A stretch of DNA of 64,000 nucleotides from Chroogloeocystis siderophila 5.2 s.c.1. GTDB lineage: Bacteria; Cyanobacteriota; Cyanobacteriia; Cyanobacteriales; Chroococcidiopsidaceae. The stretch spans positions 62,001 through 126,000 of the forward strand of contig NZ_MRCC01000014.1 in the NCBI RefSeq assembly GCF_001904655.1. The letters are read 5' to 3'. The translations under genes and the position numbers were made by a program. Positions 9,429-18,796 of the stretch are shown here, piece by piece. Numbering within the stretch: the first letter of the stretch is position 1; each line of letters begins with the position of its first letter. The notes under the pieces were generated by a model, which made no database searches, was not told the DNA's origin, and saw only the letters and a list, made by a program, of their open reading frames with translations.

Positions 9429-10211
9429 GCGTTTTTTTACCTGCAATGTCCCTCAAATTCAATAGAGAACTGTCTTGTAAACCAAGTATAGTAAACTTAT
9501 TCAAGAAGTTTTAATACTGGCGAATCCACAAGTAAAATCATTATTTTTCAAAGCAAAAAGAGTTGAGTTCATTTAATTAAATTGATAAAGAGGATAGTGT
9601 AGGCTATTTCCTATGCAGGATATCGCATTCTCAATTGTCGAAAGTCGCTAGGCGATCATGAAAACAGTGTAGCAGTGCATGAAAAAGTAAAAGTATTGGC
9701 AAGCAAAGTTAACTACATGCGAAAATTTTACAGAAGATTTAATGAAATAAACACATTATCATCAATTAGAGTAGCGTGACAATTCCACAAACAAAGTTGT
9801 TTTATCAAAACTATCAACGCTTCACTTTGGATTGAAAGATAAATCATTTATAAAGGTGAATTTATTAATTCTATTAATTATGTGTAACTCAATCAATTGC
9901 CAAAACTTAATATGTAGCCTTGAGTACTTGGCAAAGGGATTTGCTATTTACCAGTAAACACAATATTATAAATTCGATTAGGAACACCAACGAAAAGAGT
10001 TAGCAATTTGTATACACTCAGATTTTTATAAAGAACCGCAGCAATCCAATTGCTGTATTGACTCTACTTAAACTAGTAACAATACTAAGTTTCTAGCGAT
10101 AGAGCGACATTTACAGTCATACCGAAGATCGATGGCAGAGTCAGAGGCGGTCAACCTATAGTAGACTCTTAGAAAAATCAAATCTAAAAAGTTGTTTACA
10201 TATCCTTGTTA
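9429..10211 (+). other. Long AT-rich upstream region of ftsZ, no gene seen
   Basis: About 780 bases without a supportable ORF. The stretch is AT-rich and is likely the ftsZ promoter and leader region, which is long and holds several promoters in other cyanobacteria. I could not assign specific -35/-10 pairs, and I see no RNA gene signature. Confidence 0.5.
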
Positions 10212-11489
10212 ATGCCAATGGTGCTTAATAGTAAAAGAGAGCCTACGGATAAAAGCTCACAATCTACAGGACAGCCAGGCTATTCGCTGACTGTTAACTC
10301 GAATAATCCTTTTAACTCGTCAGGGATTCATTTTGGACAAAATTACGATTCTAAAGGAGTTCCTGAAGCAGACGATCAATTCGATGATATCGTGCCAGGT
10401 CGAGTCGCCAATATTAAAGTTATCGGTGTTGGTGGTGGTGGTGGTAATGCAGTTAACCGGATGATTGCCAGCCAAGTAAGTGGCATTGAGTTTTGGTCAA
10501 TCAATACCGATGCCCAAGCTTTAACGAACACGTCGGCGACTCGGCGGTTGCAAATTGGACAAAAGCTGACACGCGGTTTAGGTGCAGGTGGTAATCCAGC
10601 GATCGGTCAAAAAGCTGCCGAAGAATCGCGTGAGGAAATTGCCGCAGCTTTAGAAAATGCCGATCTTGTTTTTATTACTGCTGGTATGGGTGGCGGAACA
10701 GGGACAGGCGCAGCACCAATCGTGGCAGAAGTTGCAAAAGAATTAGGTGCATTGACGGTGGGAGTGATTACACGTCCTTTTATGTTTGAAGGGCGGCGGC
10801 GTACCTCACAAGCCGAACAAGGTATTGAGGCACTTCAAAGCCGTGTAGATACGCTAATTGTTATTCCTAATGATAAGCTGCTTTCGGTCATTTCAGAACA
10901 AACACCTGTACAAGAAGCTTTTCGGATTGCAGATGATATCCTCCGGCAAGGCGTACAAGGAATTTCTGACATTATTACAATCCCAGGATTAGTAAACGTT
11001 GACTTTGCAGATGTCCGCGCTATTATGGCAGACGCAGGTTCCGCATTAATGGGCATTGGTATTGGTTCCGGCAAATCGCGCGCTAGAGAAGCCGCCAACG
11101 CAGCAATTTCGTCACCTCTGCTCGAATCTTCGATTGAAGGAGCTAAAGGCGTCGTTTTTAATATTACTGGCGGTCACGATCTAACCTTACACGAAGTCAA
11201 TGCCGCAGCTGAGACAATTTATGAAGTTGTGGACCCTAACGCCAATATTATTTTTGGTGCAGTTATCGACGAAAAACTACAAGGTGAAATACGAATTACA
11301 GTAATTGCTACAGGATTTTCTACAGAAGCTGCTGCCGAACCACAAGCAAGTACGCGAGTCATCTCGAAGCCGCAACCACAAGCCACACCAAGCGCACCAT
11401 CTTCTCCCACAATTGAGATAGAAACAATAGAAAAGCCAGGTTTGGATATTCCTGAGTTTCTCCAAAGAAGGCGCAATCCTCGGTCTTGA
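10212..11489 (+). CDS. ftsZ: Cell division GTPase FtsZ
   Basis: 425 residues from ATG 10212 (TTG 10206 is two codons upstream). FtsZ polymerises at midcell to form the division ring. An N-terminal extension of about 60 residues, typical of cyanobacterial FtsZ, precedes the GTPase core. The core has [17 protein letters not shown], the tubulin signature [10 protein letters not shown] and the T7 loop region [12 protein letters not shown] variable linker rich in Pro, Ala and Gln leads to the conserved C-terminal peptide [11 protein letters not shown], which in other bacteria binds membrane tethers. It converges on gshB. Confidence 0.97.
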   Translation: MPMVLNSKREPTDKSSQSTGQPGYSLTVNSNNPFNSSGIHFGQNYDSKGVPEADDQFDDIVPGRVANIKVIGVGGGGGNAVNRMIASQVSGIEFWSINTDAQALTNTSATRRLQIGQKLTRGLGAGGNPAIGQKAAEESREEIAAALENADLVFITAGMGGGTGTGAAPIVAEVAKELGALTVGVITRPFMFEGRRRTSQAEQGIEALQSRVDTLIVIPNDKLLSVISEQTPVQEAFRIADDILRQGVQGISDIITIPGLVNVDFADVRAIMADAGSALMGIGIGSGKSRAREAANAAISSPLLESSIEGAKGVVFNITGGHDLTLHEVNAAAETIYEVVDPNANIIFGAVIDEKLQGEIRITVIATGFSTEAAAEPQASTRVISKPQPQATPSAPSSPTIEIETIEKPGLDIPEFLQRRRNPRS

Positions 11490-11495
11490 GGCAAA

Positions 11496-11522
11496 GCGTA
11501 GACGTTAAAGCCACGTCTATGC
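11496..11522. terminator. Strong hairpin between convergent ftsZ and gshB
   Basis: GCGTAGACGT (11496-11505) and ACGTCTATGC (11513-11522) form a 10-bp stem with one G-T position and a 7-base loop. It starts 7 bases after the ftsZ stop and overlaps the last codons of gshB. There is no long T-run on either strand, so it would act as a bidirectional terminator or transcript-end protector. Confidence 0.5.
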
Positions 11523-12488
11523 CCGCACTGCTTTTAACTCCAACCACTGAATCACCTGTTCGCCTAAGCGAGTACCCTCTAGATGATCAATTTCCCGAAT
11601 GCCCGTAGGACTTGTGACGTTGACTTCGGTAAGGTAGCCGCCAATCACATCGATCCCCACAAAATATAAGCCGTCTTGGTGCAATTTCTTGGCAATATCG
11701 GCGCACATAGATTGTTCGCGTTCGGTAATGCCAATTTGAGCTACAGTCCCACCTGCTGCCATATTGTTACGAAACTCATTTCCCGACGAAAGTCGATTGA
11801 GTGCGCCAATAGGTTTACCGTCAAGGAGAATAATCCTTTTGTCGCCTTCTTGGGCAGCGGGTAAGTAAGTTTGTACCATAACGGGTACGCTGCCTTGCAA
11901 GGTACTTAACTCAACCATCGAGTTAAAATTGCGATCGCCTGCTTCTAAATACAGAATTCCTTCTCCGGCTTTATTTCCCAAAGGTTTCAGAATTGCTGCG
12001 CCTTGTGCCTCGACAAACTCGCGGATTGTTTGTTTATTAGAACTGACAATCGTTTCTGGAATCCAGTCGGTAAATTGCAGCGCATACATTTTTTCGTTAG
12101 CTGCCCTGATCCCTTGGGGATCATTGATAACTAAGGTTTTCGCAGAATCGATATAATCCAAAATGTATGTCGCATAAAGGTAAGAAACCGTTACCGGTGG
12201 ATCGGTACGCATAAAAACGGCGTCCATGCTTTCTAAGGGGGCGAAAGTGCGATCGCTTAACTCAAACCAAGGATTCTCCGCAACCCATCGTCCTTGCGCG
12301 AGTTGCACAGGTTTTAGCTGTACTCGTTCTAATACAGCCCAAGCTTTACCAGTGATAACACTTAACAAGTTTGCTTGAGTTACCCAAATAGAATGACCTA
12401 GCGCTTGTGCGGCTTCCATCAAGGCGACGCTCGTATCATGTCCTGGATCGAGCCGTGCAATGGGATCAATAATAAAAGCAAGTTTCAT
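11517..12488 (-). CDS. gshB: Glutathione synthetase
   Basis: 323 residues, normal length for the bacterial enzyme that joins gamma-glutamylcysteine and glycine using ATP. The N-terminus MKLAFIIDP is typical, with the N domain to about residue 120. The ATP-grasp domain shows KPLGNKAGEGI for the ATP-binding loop, KRIILLDGKPIGALNR and the metal-ligating E-x-N (TEVNVTSPTGIREI) near the end. It is followed 7 bases later by grxC upstream on the same strand, giving a glutathione/glutaredoxin pair. Confidence 0.95.
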   Translation of the reverse strand: MKLAFIIDPIARLDPGHDTSVALMEAAQALGHSIWVTQANLLSVITGKAWAVLERVQLKPVQLAQGRWVAENPWFELSDRTFAPLESMDAVFMRTDPPVTVSYLYATYILDYIDSAKTLVINDPQGIRAANEKMYALQFTDWIPETIVSSNKQTIREFVEAQGAAILKPLGNKAGEGILYLEAGDRNFNSMVELSTLQGSVPVMVQTYLPAAQEGDKRIILLDGKPIGALNRLSSGNEFRNNMAAGGTVAQIGITEREQSMCADIAKKLHQDGLYFVGIDVIGGYLTEVNVTSPTGIREIDHLEGTRLGEQVIQWLELKAVRA

Positions 12489-12495
12489 CGCTTTT

Positions 12496-12756
12496 TTACG
12501 CTGCTAATAGTTGATCGAGCTTGCCTTGAAATTCCAATTCGTACAAGTCGTCACAGCCGCCGATATGATTGTCATTAATAAAAATCTGCGGTACCGAACG
12601 TCTACCATTCGCGCGTTTTGCCATCTGTGATCGCGCTGCCTCATCACCATCAATCACGTATTCTGTAAACTCGACGCCTTTCTCTTTCAGCAAAGCTTTG
12701 GCGCGAATACAAAAAGGGCATCGGCTCCAGGTATAAATTTCGATGTTGGGATTCAT
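12496..12756 (-). CDS. grxC: Glutaredoxin 3
   Basis: 86 residues from ATG 12756, chosen over the in-frame TTG 12768 because GGAAGAG sits just before it. Glutaredoxin reduces protein disulfides with glutathione. The active site CPFC is at about residues 11-14, with the cis-proline region SVPQIF and the GG-cD motif (IGGCDDLYEL) that bind glutathione. It lies 7 bases upstream of gshB, so enzyme synthesis and use of glutathione are probably coordinated in one transcript. Confidence 0.93.
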   Translation of the reverse strand: MNPNIEIYTWSRCPFCIRAKALLKEKGVEFTEYVIDGDEAARSQMAKRANGRRSVPQIFINDNHIGGCDDLYELEFQGKLDQLLAA

Positions 12757-12934
12757 AAGCTCTTCCAAGGTTGAAACAAAAACCGCTGAGTAATAATTCT
12801 TAAACTTTATTTTAAACTGTGTCAGATGCGGTAAGCGGGGATCATATTAATCAAAATAAGAGACTAGAATTCATGCTAGTTCACTGCATGAGAGCTAAAA
12901 ATAAACTGTTCCCTGCACCGACGCTCTGTAAAAA

Positions 12935-14020
12935 CTACGACTCCTCGGCTTCTTGATAAAGTTGCTCTAGTGCTTGATGTTGAGTCCTTCGTGAATGCTG
13001 CCGATATTTTGTGTCTAGCTTGGGTTCGTATTGTCTTTTACCGCGCTTGGTTTTCAGTTTCAAACTCGACTCAGGGTCGGCTTGCTGATTGATTTGCTCT
13101 TGATATGCGATCGCTTCCTCTAGAAAAGCTAAATAATGCTCGTAGCGTTCCCAATCACCGCGCACCGCACAATTAGGCTCATTACGGTGTAAACAATCGC
13201 TAAACTGACAACTTTGTTGTGCTAGTCGCTGTCGTGCTTCTGGAAAATAATTTGCTAACTCGTGTGGGTGGCACGTCAAATCTGGTTGATTAAACCCAGG
13301 AGTATCTGCGAGTAATCCGCCGTCAGGTAATGTAAAGAGTTCTACATGACGAGTCGTATGTCGCCCGCGACTTAGTTTTCCAGAAACCTCGTTGGTACGC
13401 AGGTGAACTGTCGGAATCAAAGCATTAATCAAACTTGATTTTCCCACTCCCGAAGGTCCAGCCACCGCAGAAATACGCAGTTTGAGCAGGTCGCGTACTT
13501 CTGAAATACCGATTCCATCACGTATGCTGATAAATACGGGTTGATAGCCCCATTGCTGTAAGCGATCGCGCCATTGTTGCTGTTGTTCCAGCGTCAGTAA
13601 ATCGCTTTTGTTAAAACATAAACGCACGCCGAGTCCTGTAGATTCAGCTTTCACCAAAAAGCGACTCAGTTGGTAGGGTTCTAGGGGGGGTTCTGCTAAA
13701 GCAAAAACCAAAAGAATTTGCTCAGCATTGGCGATTGGCGGACGATCTAATTGTGATTTTCGTGGCAAAACCCCTGCGATCGCGCCTCTACCACCCGCCC
13801 AATCAGGTTCCACAATTTCGACGCGATCCCCAACCATAACTTGCTGCCCTAGTTTCTTCAGCCGTGCCCGCCGCGTACATAAGAGGGATGAGCGATGAGG
13901 AGCGAGGGATGAGGGATTTAGGCGGACTTGACAGTAGTTTGCTTGTACGGCTAGAACTGTACCTATCAACGGTGCATCAGCGTCGTTAAGCCTCTCGTTT
14001 GATGTCGCTTCATTGCTCAT
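12935..14020 (-). CDS. rsgA: Ribosome small-subunit-dependent GTPase A
   Basis: 361 residues. RsgA is a circularly permuted GTPase that helps late 30S maturation. The order is N-terminal OB fold (about 18-85), G4 motif FNKSD, G1 motif GPSGVGKSS, G3 motif DTPGF, then the zinc-binding C-terminal part with CHPHELANYFPE and C-x-x-x-x-C-L-H residues. The OB-fold loop at about 35-46 carries an atypical LNPSSLAPHRSSL insertion encoded by a degenerate GAGGGATGAG repeat (13883-13917). The C-terminal 40 residues are basic and Gln-rich (KTKRGKRQY), probably for rRNA contact. No operon partner is obvious. Confidence 0.95.
   Translation of the reverse strand: MSNEATSNERLNDADAPLIGTVLAVQANYCQVRLNPSSLAPHRSSLLCTRRARLKKLGQQVMVGDRVEIVEPDWAGGRGAIAGVLPRKSQLDRPPIANAEQILLVFALAEPPLEPYQLSRFLVKAESTGLGVRLCFNKSDLLTLEQQQQWRDRLQQWGYQPVFISIRDGIGISEVRDLLKLRISAVAGPSGVGKSSLINALIPTVHLRTNEVSGKLSRGRHTTRHVELFTLPDGGLLADTPGFNQPDLTCHPHELANYFPEARQRLAQQSCQFSDCLHRNEPNCAVRGDWERYEHYLAFLEEAIAYQEQINQQADPESSLKLKTKRGKRQYEPKLDTKYRQHSRRTQHQALEQLYQEAEES
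13883..13917. repeat. GAGGGATGAG-type repeat inside rsgA
   Basis: GAGGGATGAGCGATGAGG and AGCGAGGGATGAGGGAT are tandem variants of one short word. The tract lies within rsgA and encodes the loop insertion of its OB fold without breaking the frame. It resembles short repeats that often sit in spacers of related cyanobacteria. Confidence 0.6.
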
Positions 14021-14090
14021 GCCATCGTCAAGAAATGCCTACAAGACATTGACACGAACACAAAAGAATGGTAAGCAACAAAGATCTGCT

Positions 14091-14384
14091 TCATCCCTGA
14101 CCTCCGACCTCTGACCTCTGATCCCTCACATTCGTATCACCAGGACGCAGGACTAACAACGCAAAATAACCATTGCATTCGGTAATTTCTTCAACTAGAT
14201 AACCTGCCATCATCAAACTATCAGGAACCTGCTCAATTGGCTCACCAGGGTCTAGCCAAACTTCTAAGCACGACCCTGGCGGCATTTTTTCCAAACGCAG
14301 CTTTGTCCGCACAAAGTTTAGCGGACACGGAGTACCGCGCAAATCGAGTTGCGCGTGCGGTTGAGATAGCGCGGTTTGATTCAT
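14091..14384 (-). CDS. TusA-family sulfurtransferase-like protein
   Basis: 97 residues. A compact TusA/SirA fold with the [17 protein letters not shown] signature holds the sulfur-carrying cysteine (CP at about 20-21). It is followed by the typical L-E-V-x-x-D-P-G-E-P stretch. The family relays sulfur as a persulfide for tRNA or cofactor synthesis; the partner here is unknown. Its ATG overlaps the dnaJ stop (ATGA), so it is cotranscribed with the chaperone genes. The last 10-12 residues ([11 protein letters not shown]) are encoded by an AGAGGTC repeat and look like a late addition to the C-terminus. Confidence 0.88.
   Translation of the reverse strand: MNQTALSQPHAQLDLRGTPCPLNFVRTKLRLEKMPPGSCLEVWLDPGEPIEQVPDSLMMAGYLVEEITECNGYFALLVLRPGDTNVRDQRSEVGGQG
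14092..14130. repeat. GACCTCTGACCTCTGATCCCT repeat at the tusA-like 3' end
   Basis: CTGACCTCCGACCTCTGACC and TCTGATCCCTCAC are the complement of the AGAGGTCAGAGGTCGG words found at 37190-37232, with CTGATCCCTGACTC at 37280-37294. The tract overlaps the final codons and the stop of the tusA-like gene. Confidence 0.6.
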
Positions 14385-15508
14385 CGCTGGAACAGATTTC
14401 CTAAAAATCCTTCTAGACCACCTTTGCCGGTGCGATCGCCCTTGATTTTAGCTAATTTCTCCAAAAGTTCTCTTTCTTCTGTTGTAATTTTTGTGGGAAT
14501 GTCGATCAAAATTGTTATCAAATGATCGCCGCGACTCACAGGATTACCTAAGCGCGGAACACCGTGATTTTCGAGCGTAATGACTGTATTCGGTTGCGTT
14601 CCTGCTGGTACGACGAGTTCTTGTGGCCCATCGACGGTGTTTACCTGTATCCGACAGCCTAGAATTGCTTGCAGATAGCTAATTTTGATCTCTGAGAGAA
14701 TGTTGATGCCTTCGCGTTGAAATTCTGCATCTTCATTCACAAATAAATAGACATACAAATCTCCTGGAGGACCGCTGCGCTGACCTGCATCGCCTTCGCC
14801 AGAAATCCTTAAGCGCGTACCATTATCTACCCCAGCCGGAATTGTAATTTTCAGTTTCTTGGTAACTTGGCGGACACCATTACCTTCACAGGCATCGCAC
14901 TTTTCTTCGATCATCTGTCCTGTGCCATTACACGTAGGACAAGTAGATACTTGGGTAAAACTACCAAAAGGCGTACGTGTCACGCGCCGCACTTGACCAG
15001 AGCCACTACACGTCGAACAAGTACGCGGTCGAGTTCCTGGTTTTGCACCCGAACCGCTACAAACCTCACACGTTTCCAAGTGCGAAATGCGTATTTCTTT
15101 TTCGCCGCCAAAAACCGCTTCGCGAAAGTCTAATTTGAGATCTAGCCGTAGATCGTCGCCGCGAACCGGACCACTGCGCCGTGATCGCGTTTGTCCTGCA
15201 CCAGAAAAACCGCTAAAGAAGCTTTCAAACAAATCGGCAAAGCCGCCCATGTCACCCATATCTTGGAATCCGCCGACTCCAACTCCACCAGCAACACCAG
15301 CTTCGCCAAAGCGATCGTAACGCGCGCGGGTTTCGGGTTCAGAAAGCACTTCGTAAGCCCGATTAATTTCTTTAAAGCGCTCCTCTGCTCCCGCTTCTTT
15401 GTTCACATCTGGGTGATACTTGCGGGCTAATCGCCGATAGGCGCGCTTGATTTCTTCTTTGTCGGCATCACGAGAAACACCTAAAATTTCGTAGTAGTCG
15501 CGGGCCAT
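14381..15508 (-). CDS. dnaJ: Chaperone DnaJ (type I Hsp40)
   Basis: 375 residues, full-length class I DnaJ. It has a J domain (1-70) with the HPD motif in RKYHPDVN, a Gly/Phe-rich linker ([17 protein letters not shown]), four CxxCxGxG zinc motifs at about 145-220 ([32 protein letters not shown]) and two beta-sandwich substrate domains. It delivers substrates to DnaK and stimulates its ATPase. It lies 261 bases downstream of dnaK and shares 4 bases with the tusA-like gene. Confidence 0.97.
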   Translation of the reverse strand: MARDYYEILGVSRDADKEEIKRAYRRLARKYHPDVNKEAGAEERFKEINRAYEVLSEPETRARYDRFGEAGVAGGVGVGGFQDMGDMGGFADLFESFFSGFSGAGQTRSRRSGPVRGDDLRLDLKLDFREAVFGGEKEIRISHLETCEVCSGSGAKPGTRPRTCSTCSGSGQVRRVTRTPFGSFTQVSTCPTCNGTGQMIEEKCDACEGNGVRQVTKKLKITIPAGVDNGTRLRISGEGDAGQRSGPPGDLYVYLFVNEDAEFQREGINILSEIKISYLQAILGCRIQVNTVDGPQELVVPAGTQPNTVITLENHGVPRLGNPVSRGDHLITILIDIPTKITTEERELLEKLAKIKGDRTGKGGLEGFLGNLFQR

Positions 15509-15659
15509 AAAGCGCTGCTTTGCTCGAGGTTAGTATTTGTATAAGTCTTAATTTATTTTAGATTATTGACAATCAAGCCATTATTCCCATACTACAACCT
15601 TAGTGGGGTACTGATAAGTACGCGATCGTCATTGCATATCATACTTTCTTAGGTTGCTA

Positions 15660-15736
15660 ACAGGTAATGGGTAATTGTTGATAAATAGTCTTGCCGCAGT
15701 TTAGCAATTACCAGTTACCAATGACCAATTACCAGC
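15660..15736. repeat. Inverted GGTAATGGGTAATTG / CAATTACCAGTTACC repeat
   Basis: CAGGTAATGGGTAATTG (from 15660) and CAATTACCAGTTACCAATGACC (15704-15727) are inverted halves about 30 bases apart, then ATTACCAG again. The unit can form a long hairpin in the dnaK-dnaJ spacer. It belongs with the copies near 5089 and 34070. Its place inside the operon suggests an effect on dnaJ transcription or message stability. Confidence 0.6.
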
Positions 15737-15769
15737 CTTTATCTTCCGCCTGTTTTCAGTCAGTTCGTG

Positions 15770-17740
15770 TTACTCAATCGCTTCATAATCAGCTGTCACG
15801 GTGTAATCTTCATCAAAATCAAAATCTTCTGCAACGGTAGCATTATCTGCGGTGCTGAAATTGCTCGATTCAAAGTCACCTTTTTCCGTCGATACCACAT
15901 CTTCGGTACTGATTTGTTGATTTGGTGCTTTCTCAGCGTTGTTATAGACATCTGTACCGATCACAAAGAGTGTTTGTTGAAAGTTATTTAATATTTGCTT
16001 GGCTTGCTCGACAGTGATTTCTTCAACAAAAGCGGCGCGTAGTTCCTCAGCTTTTTGGCTCACTTCCAGCTTCAGGCGATCGCTGATTAAGTGTTCATTA
16101 TCCTTTAGCGTTGCTTCGTAGCTATACAACAAATCTTCTGCTTGGTTGCGCAAAGCAATCATTTCTATACGTTTTTTATCTTGTTCCGCATAGATTTCTG
16201 CCTCTTGACGCATTCGTTCGATTTCAGCAGCGCTTAAACCCCCAGTATTTGTAATGCAAATACTTTGCTCGCGCCCCGTACCTCTGTCTTGAGCCGAAAC
16301 TTTGAGAATGCCATTGACATCGATTTCAAACGATACCTCAATTTGTGGGATTCCTCGCGGCGCGGGGGGAATTCCGGTTAAGAGGAACTTGCCAAGGCTT
16401 TTGTTGTCTTTGGCTAGTGGGCGTTCTCCCTGAAGCACGTGAATTTCTACCGACGATTGACCATCTGTTGCTGTGGAAAAAACCTGCGATTTACTCGTTG
16501 GAATCGTCGTATTGCGTTCGATAACTTTTGTAAAGACTTCGCCTAACGTTTCGATGCCAAGTGAAAGCGGTGTGACGTCTAACAGTAAAACATCTTCAAC
16601 TTCGCCGCCCAATACCCCGCCTTGAATTGCTGCGCCTAAGGCTACTGCTTCATCGGGATTGACCGAACGTTCAGGAGTCTTGCCGTTGAAAAACTTTTGC
16701 ACCGCATTGGTAACTGCTGGAATGCGCGTGGAACCACCAACCAAGATAATGCGGTCAATATCAGCAGGTTGCAAGCCACTATCTTTCAACGCCTGACTCA
16801 TAGGTTGGATTGTCGCGGCGATTAAATGGTTGACTAATTCTTCAAATTTAGCGCGCGTCAGTTCCATTTCTAGATGCTTAGGACCACTCGCGTCAGCCGT
16901 AATAAAGGGAAGATTGATTGATGTCGTCCCCAGCGTCGAAAGTTCAATTTTGGCTTTTTCAGCGGCTTCCCGCAACCGCTGTAGCGCCATTTTGTCTACC
17001 GATAAATCAATTTTTTCTTGTTCGTGAAAACAGGCAAGCATCCAGTTAACGATACAGCTATCAAAGTCATCGCCGCCAAGATGATTGTTACCAGCCGTTG
17101 CTTTGACTTCAAAAACACCGTCGCCTAGCTGTAATATCGAGACATCGAAAGTACCGCCGCCAAGGTCAAATACCAGAATTTTTTGCTGTTGTTCGAGTTT
17201 GTCCAAGCCGTAAGCTAAAGCTGCTGCTGTAGGTTCGTTGATGATGCGTAGCACTTCTAGTCCAGCAATTGTGCCAGCGTCTTTGGTTGCTTGACGTTGA
17301 GCGTCTGTAAAGTACGCTGGTACCGTAATCACAGCTTGGGCGATCGCTTCACCTAAGAAACCTTCGGCCTCTTGTTTGAGCTTCCGCAAAATCATCGCAG
17401 AAATTTCTTGAGGGGTGTAGGTGCGATCGCGGATTTGGACATCTACGGTATCGTCGCGACCTTTAATACATTTGTATGGCACTCGGCTGCGCTCTGTAGC
17501 TGTATCGTCCCAGCGACGTCCGATAAATCGCTTGATGCTGTAGATCGTATTCTCCGCATTCGTGACAAGTTGGCGCTTCGCCAGTTGTCCGATGAGGTGA
17601 TCGCTACCTTTACCAAAACCCACAACGCTGGGAGTTGTTCTTCCCCCCTCTGAATTGGCAATAACCATAGGTTGACCACCTTCTAAAATGGCAACACAAC
17701 TGTTCGTGGTGCCTAAGTCGATGCCAATGACTTTTCCCAT
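15770..17740 (-). CDS. dnaK: Chaperone DnaK (Hsp70)
   Basis: 656 residues. The nucleotide-binding domain starts [15 protein letters not shown], with the phosphate loop [11 protein letters not shown] and the adenosine site GGSTRIPAV. The substrate domain begins after the linker [16 protein letters not shown]. The C-terminal tail is acidic ([14 protein letters not shown]) and lacks the EEVD-like end of cytosolic eukaryotic Hsp70. The enzyme folds proteins in an ATP cycle with DnaJ and GrpE, whose genes flank it. In cyanobacteria several dnaK copies exist; linkage to grpE and dnaJ suggests the stress-responsive one (inference). Confidence 0.97.
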   Translation of the reverse strand: MGKVIGIDLGTTNSCVAILEGGQPMVIANSEGGRTTPSVVGFGKGSDHLIGQLAKRQLVTNAENTIYSIKRFIGRRWDDTATERSRVPYKCIKGRDDTVDVQIRDRTYTPQEISAMILRKLKQEAEGFLGEAIAQAVITVPAYFTDAQRQATKDAGTIAGLEVLRIINEPTAAALAYGLDKLEQQQKILVFDLGGGTFDVSILQLGDGVFEVKATAGNNHLGGDDFDSCIVNWMLACFHEQEKIDLSVDKMALQRLREAAEKAKIELSTLGTTSINLPFITADASGPKHLEMELTRAKFEELVNHLIAATIQPMSQALKDSGLQPADIDRIILVGGSTRIPAVTNAVQKFFNGKTPERSVNPDEAVALGAAIQGGVLGGEVEDVLLLDVTPLSLGIETLGEVFTKVIERNTTIPTSKSQVFSTATDGQSSVEIHVLQGERPLAKDNKSLGKFLLTGIPPAPRGIPQIEVSFEIDVNGILKVSAQDRGTGREQSICITNTGGLSAAEIERMRQEAEIYAEQDKKRIEMIALRNQAEDLLYSYEATLKDNEHLISDRLKLEVSQKAEELRAAFVEEITVEQAKQILNNFQQTLFVIGTDVYNNAEKAPNQQISTEDVVSTEKGDFESSNFSTADNATVAEDFDFDEDYTVTADYEAIE

Positions 17741-17845
17741 GTTTTCTAGTCGTAAGTGCGATTAGATTTTCAGAGTTTGTTTGACTCTTGGGGCAATTGC
17801 ATCCACGGCGTCGATATTATACGGTTATTGCCAATGTGTGATTGA

Positions 17846-18535
17846 CTACTCAGTGTCTGACGCTGCTGAGGTTTCTCCTGGTTCAGGAGCCGCCGCAACT
17901 TTCACTAAAGCATGACGTAAAACGCGATCGCCTAGGAAATATCCCCGGACTAATTCTTCTAACACTGTTCCTTCAGGATGTTCATCCGTAGGTTCACGCA
18001 TTACGGCTTCATGATAGTTCGGATCAAATGGACTTCCTTCGGAGCGCATTGCAGAAACTCCTAGACGTTTCAAGGTATCTACCATTTGCTTATAAACGCT
18101 TTGGTAGCTTTTATGAATTGTCATTTCCGCGTCAGTTTGAGGCTTGATTTGCGATCGCGCCCGCTCAAAGTTATCGACTACAGGTAACAACTCGGTAATC
18201 GTGTCGCGTTTAATTTTTTGCTCAATTTCTTCTTTTTCCTTCTGCGTCCGCTTGCGGAAATTCTCAAAATCTGCCCCAATCCTTATATATTGAGAGGTGC
18301 GCTCCTCCAACTGCGATTTGAGCGATTCTACCTGTGCTGTTAATTCAGCTAATTGTTGCTGCCCTTGTTCAAAAGCAGCCGCCACAGTATTTTCCTCACC
18401 AGTCGTTTCGCCTGATGAGCTTGTGGAGTCTACTACTTGAGCATTTACCTCGGAATTATCATTCAAATTCATTGTTTCAGCTGAGGTGTTACTCTCTTGT
18501 TCTGCGATTTCTGTTTGCTTATCCTCGTCAACCAT
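17846..18535 (-). CDS. grpE: Nucleotide exchange factor GrpE
   Basis: 229 residues. A long acidic, low-complexity N-terminal segment (about 1-60, rich in Glu, Ser, Thr, Asn) precedes the dimerising coiled coil (about 60-130, with [15 protein letters not shown]) and the C-terminal beta domain containing the family signature ending [17 protein letters not shown]. GrpE releases ADP from DnaK. It is the first gene of grpE, dnaK, dnaJ and the tusA-like gene, with 105 bases before dnaK. I found no CIRCE inverted repeat upstream. Confidence 0.96.
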   Translation of the reverse strand: MVDEDKQTEIAEQESNTSAETMNLNDNSEVNAQVVDSTSSSGETTGEENTVAAAFEQGQQQLAELTAQVESLKSQLEERTSQYIRIGADFENFRKRTQKEKEEIEQKIKRDTITELLPVVDNFERARSQIKPQTDAEMTIHKSYQSVYKQMVDTLKRLGVSAMRSEGSPFDPNYHEAVMREPTDEHPEGTVLEELVRGYFLGDRVLRHALVKVAAAPEPGETSAASDTE

Positions 18536-18796
18536 TATGCACCAATCTTAGATACTCGAAACTGCGTTGTATACTTACTTGTTTCACCGTACCTTTTCTA
18601 GGATGCACTAATTACACCCTAAGTAGCAAAACCTAGCGTAATTTTTTAGGAGTGTGGGAGAGTAGGAGCGTTGGACAGACCAAAATACTATTTTACCAAC
18701 TACCCACTGCCCTCTGCTCCCACTCATTGCGTTACATAGCAACTTTACGAGAGTTTCTGGGAATACTCTTATGTGGAAACATTTCACGACTGATGT

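Noticed and set aside
17741-18796. CIRCE-type heat-shock operator upstream of grpE or dnaK
   Set aside because: I looked for TTAGCACTC-N9-GAGTGCTAA and found no match; only GAGTTTGTTTGACTC near 17773, which has the wrong arms.
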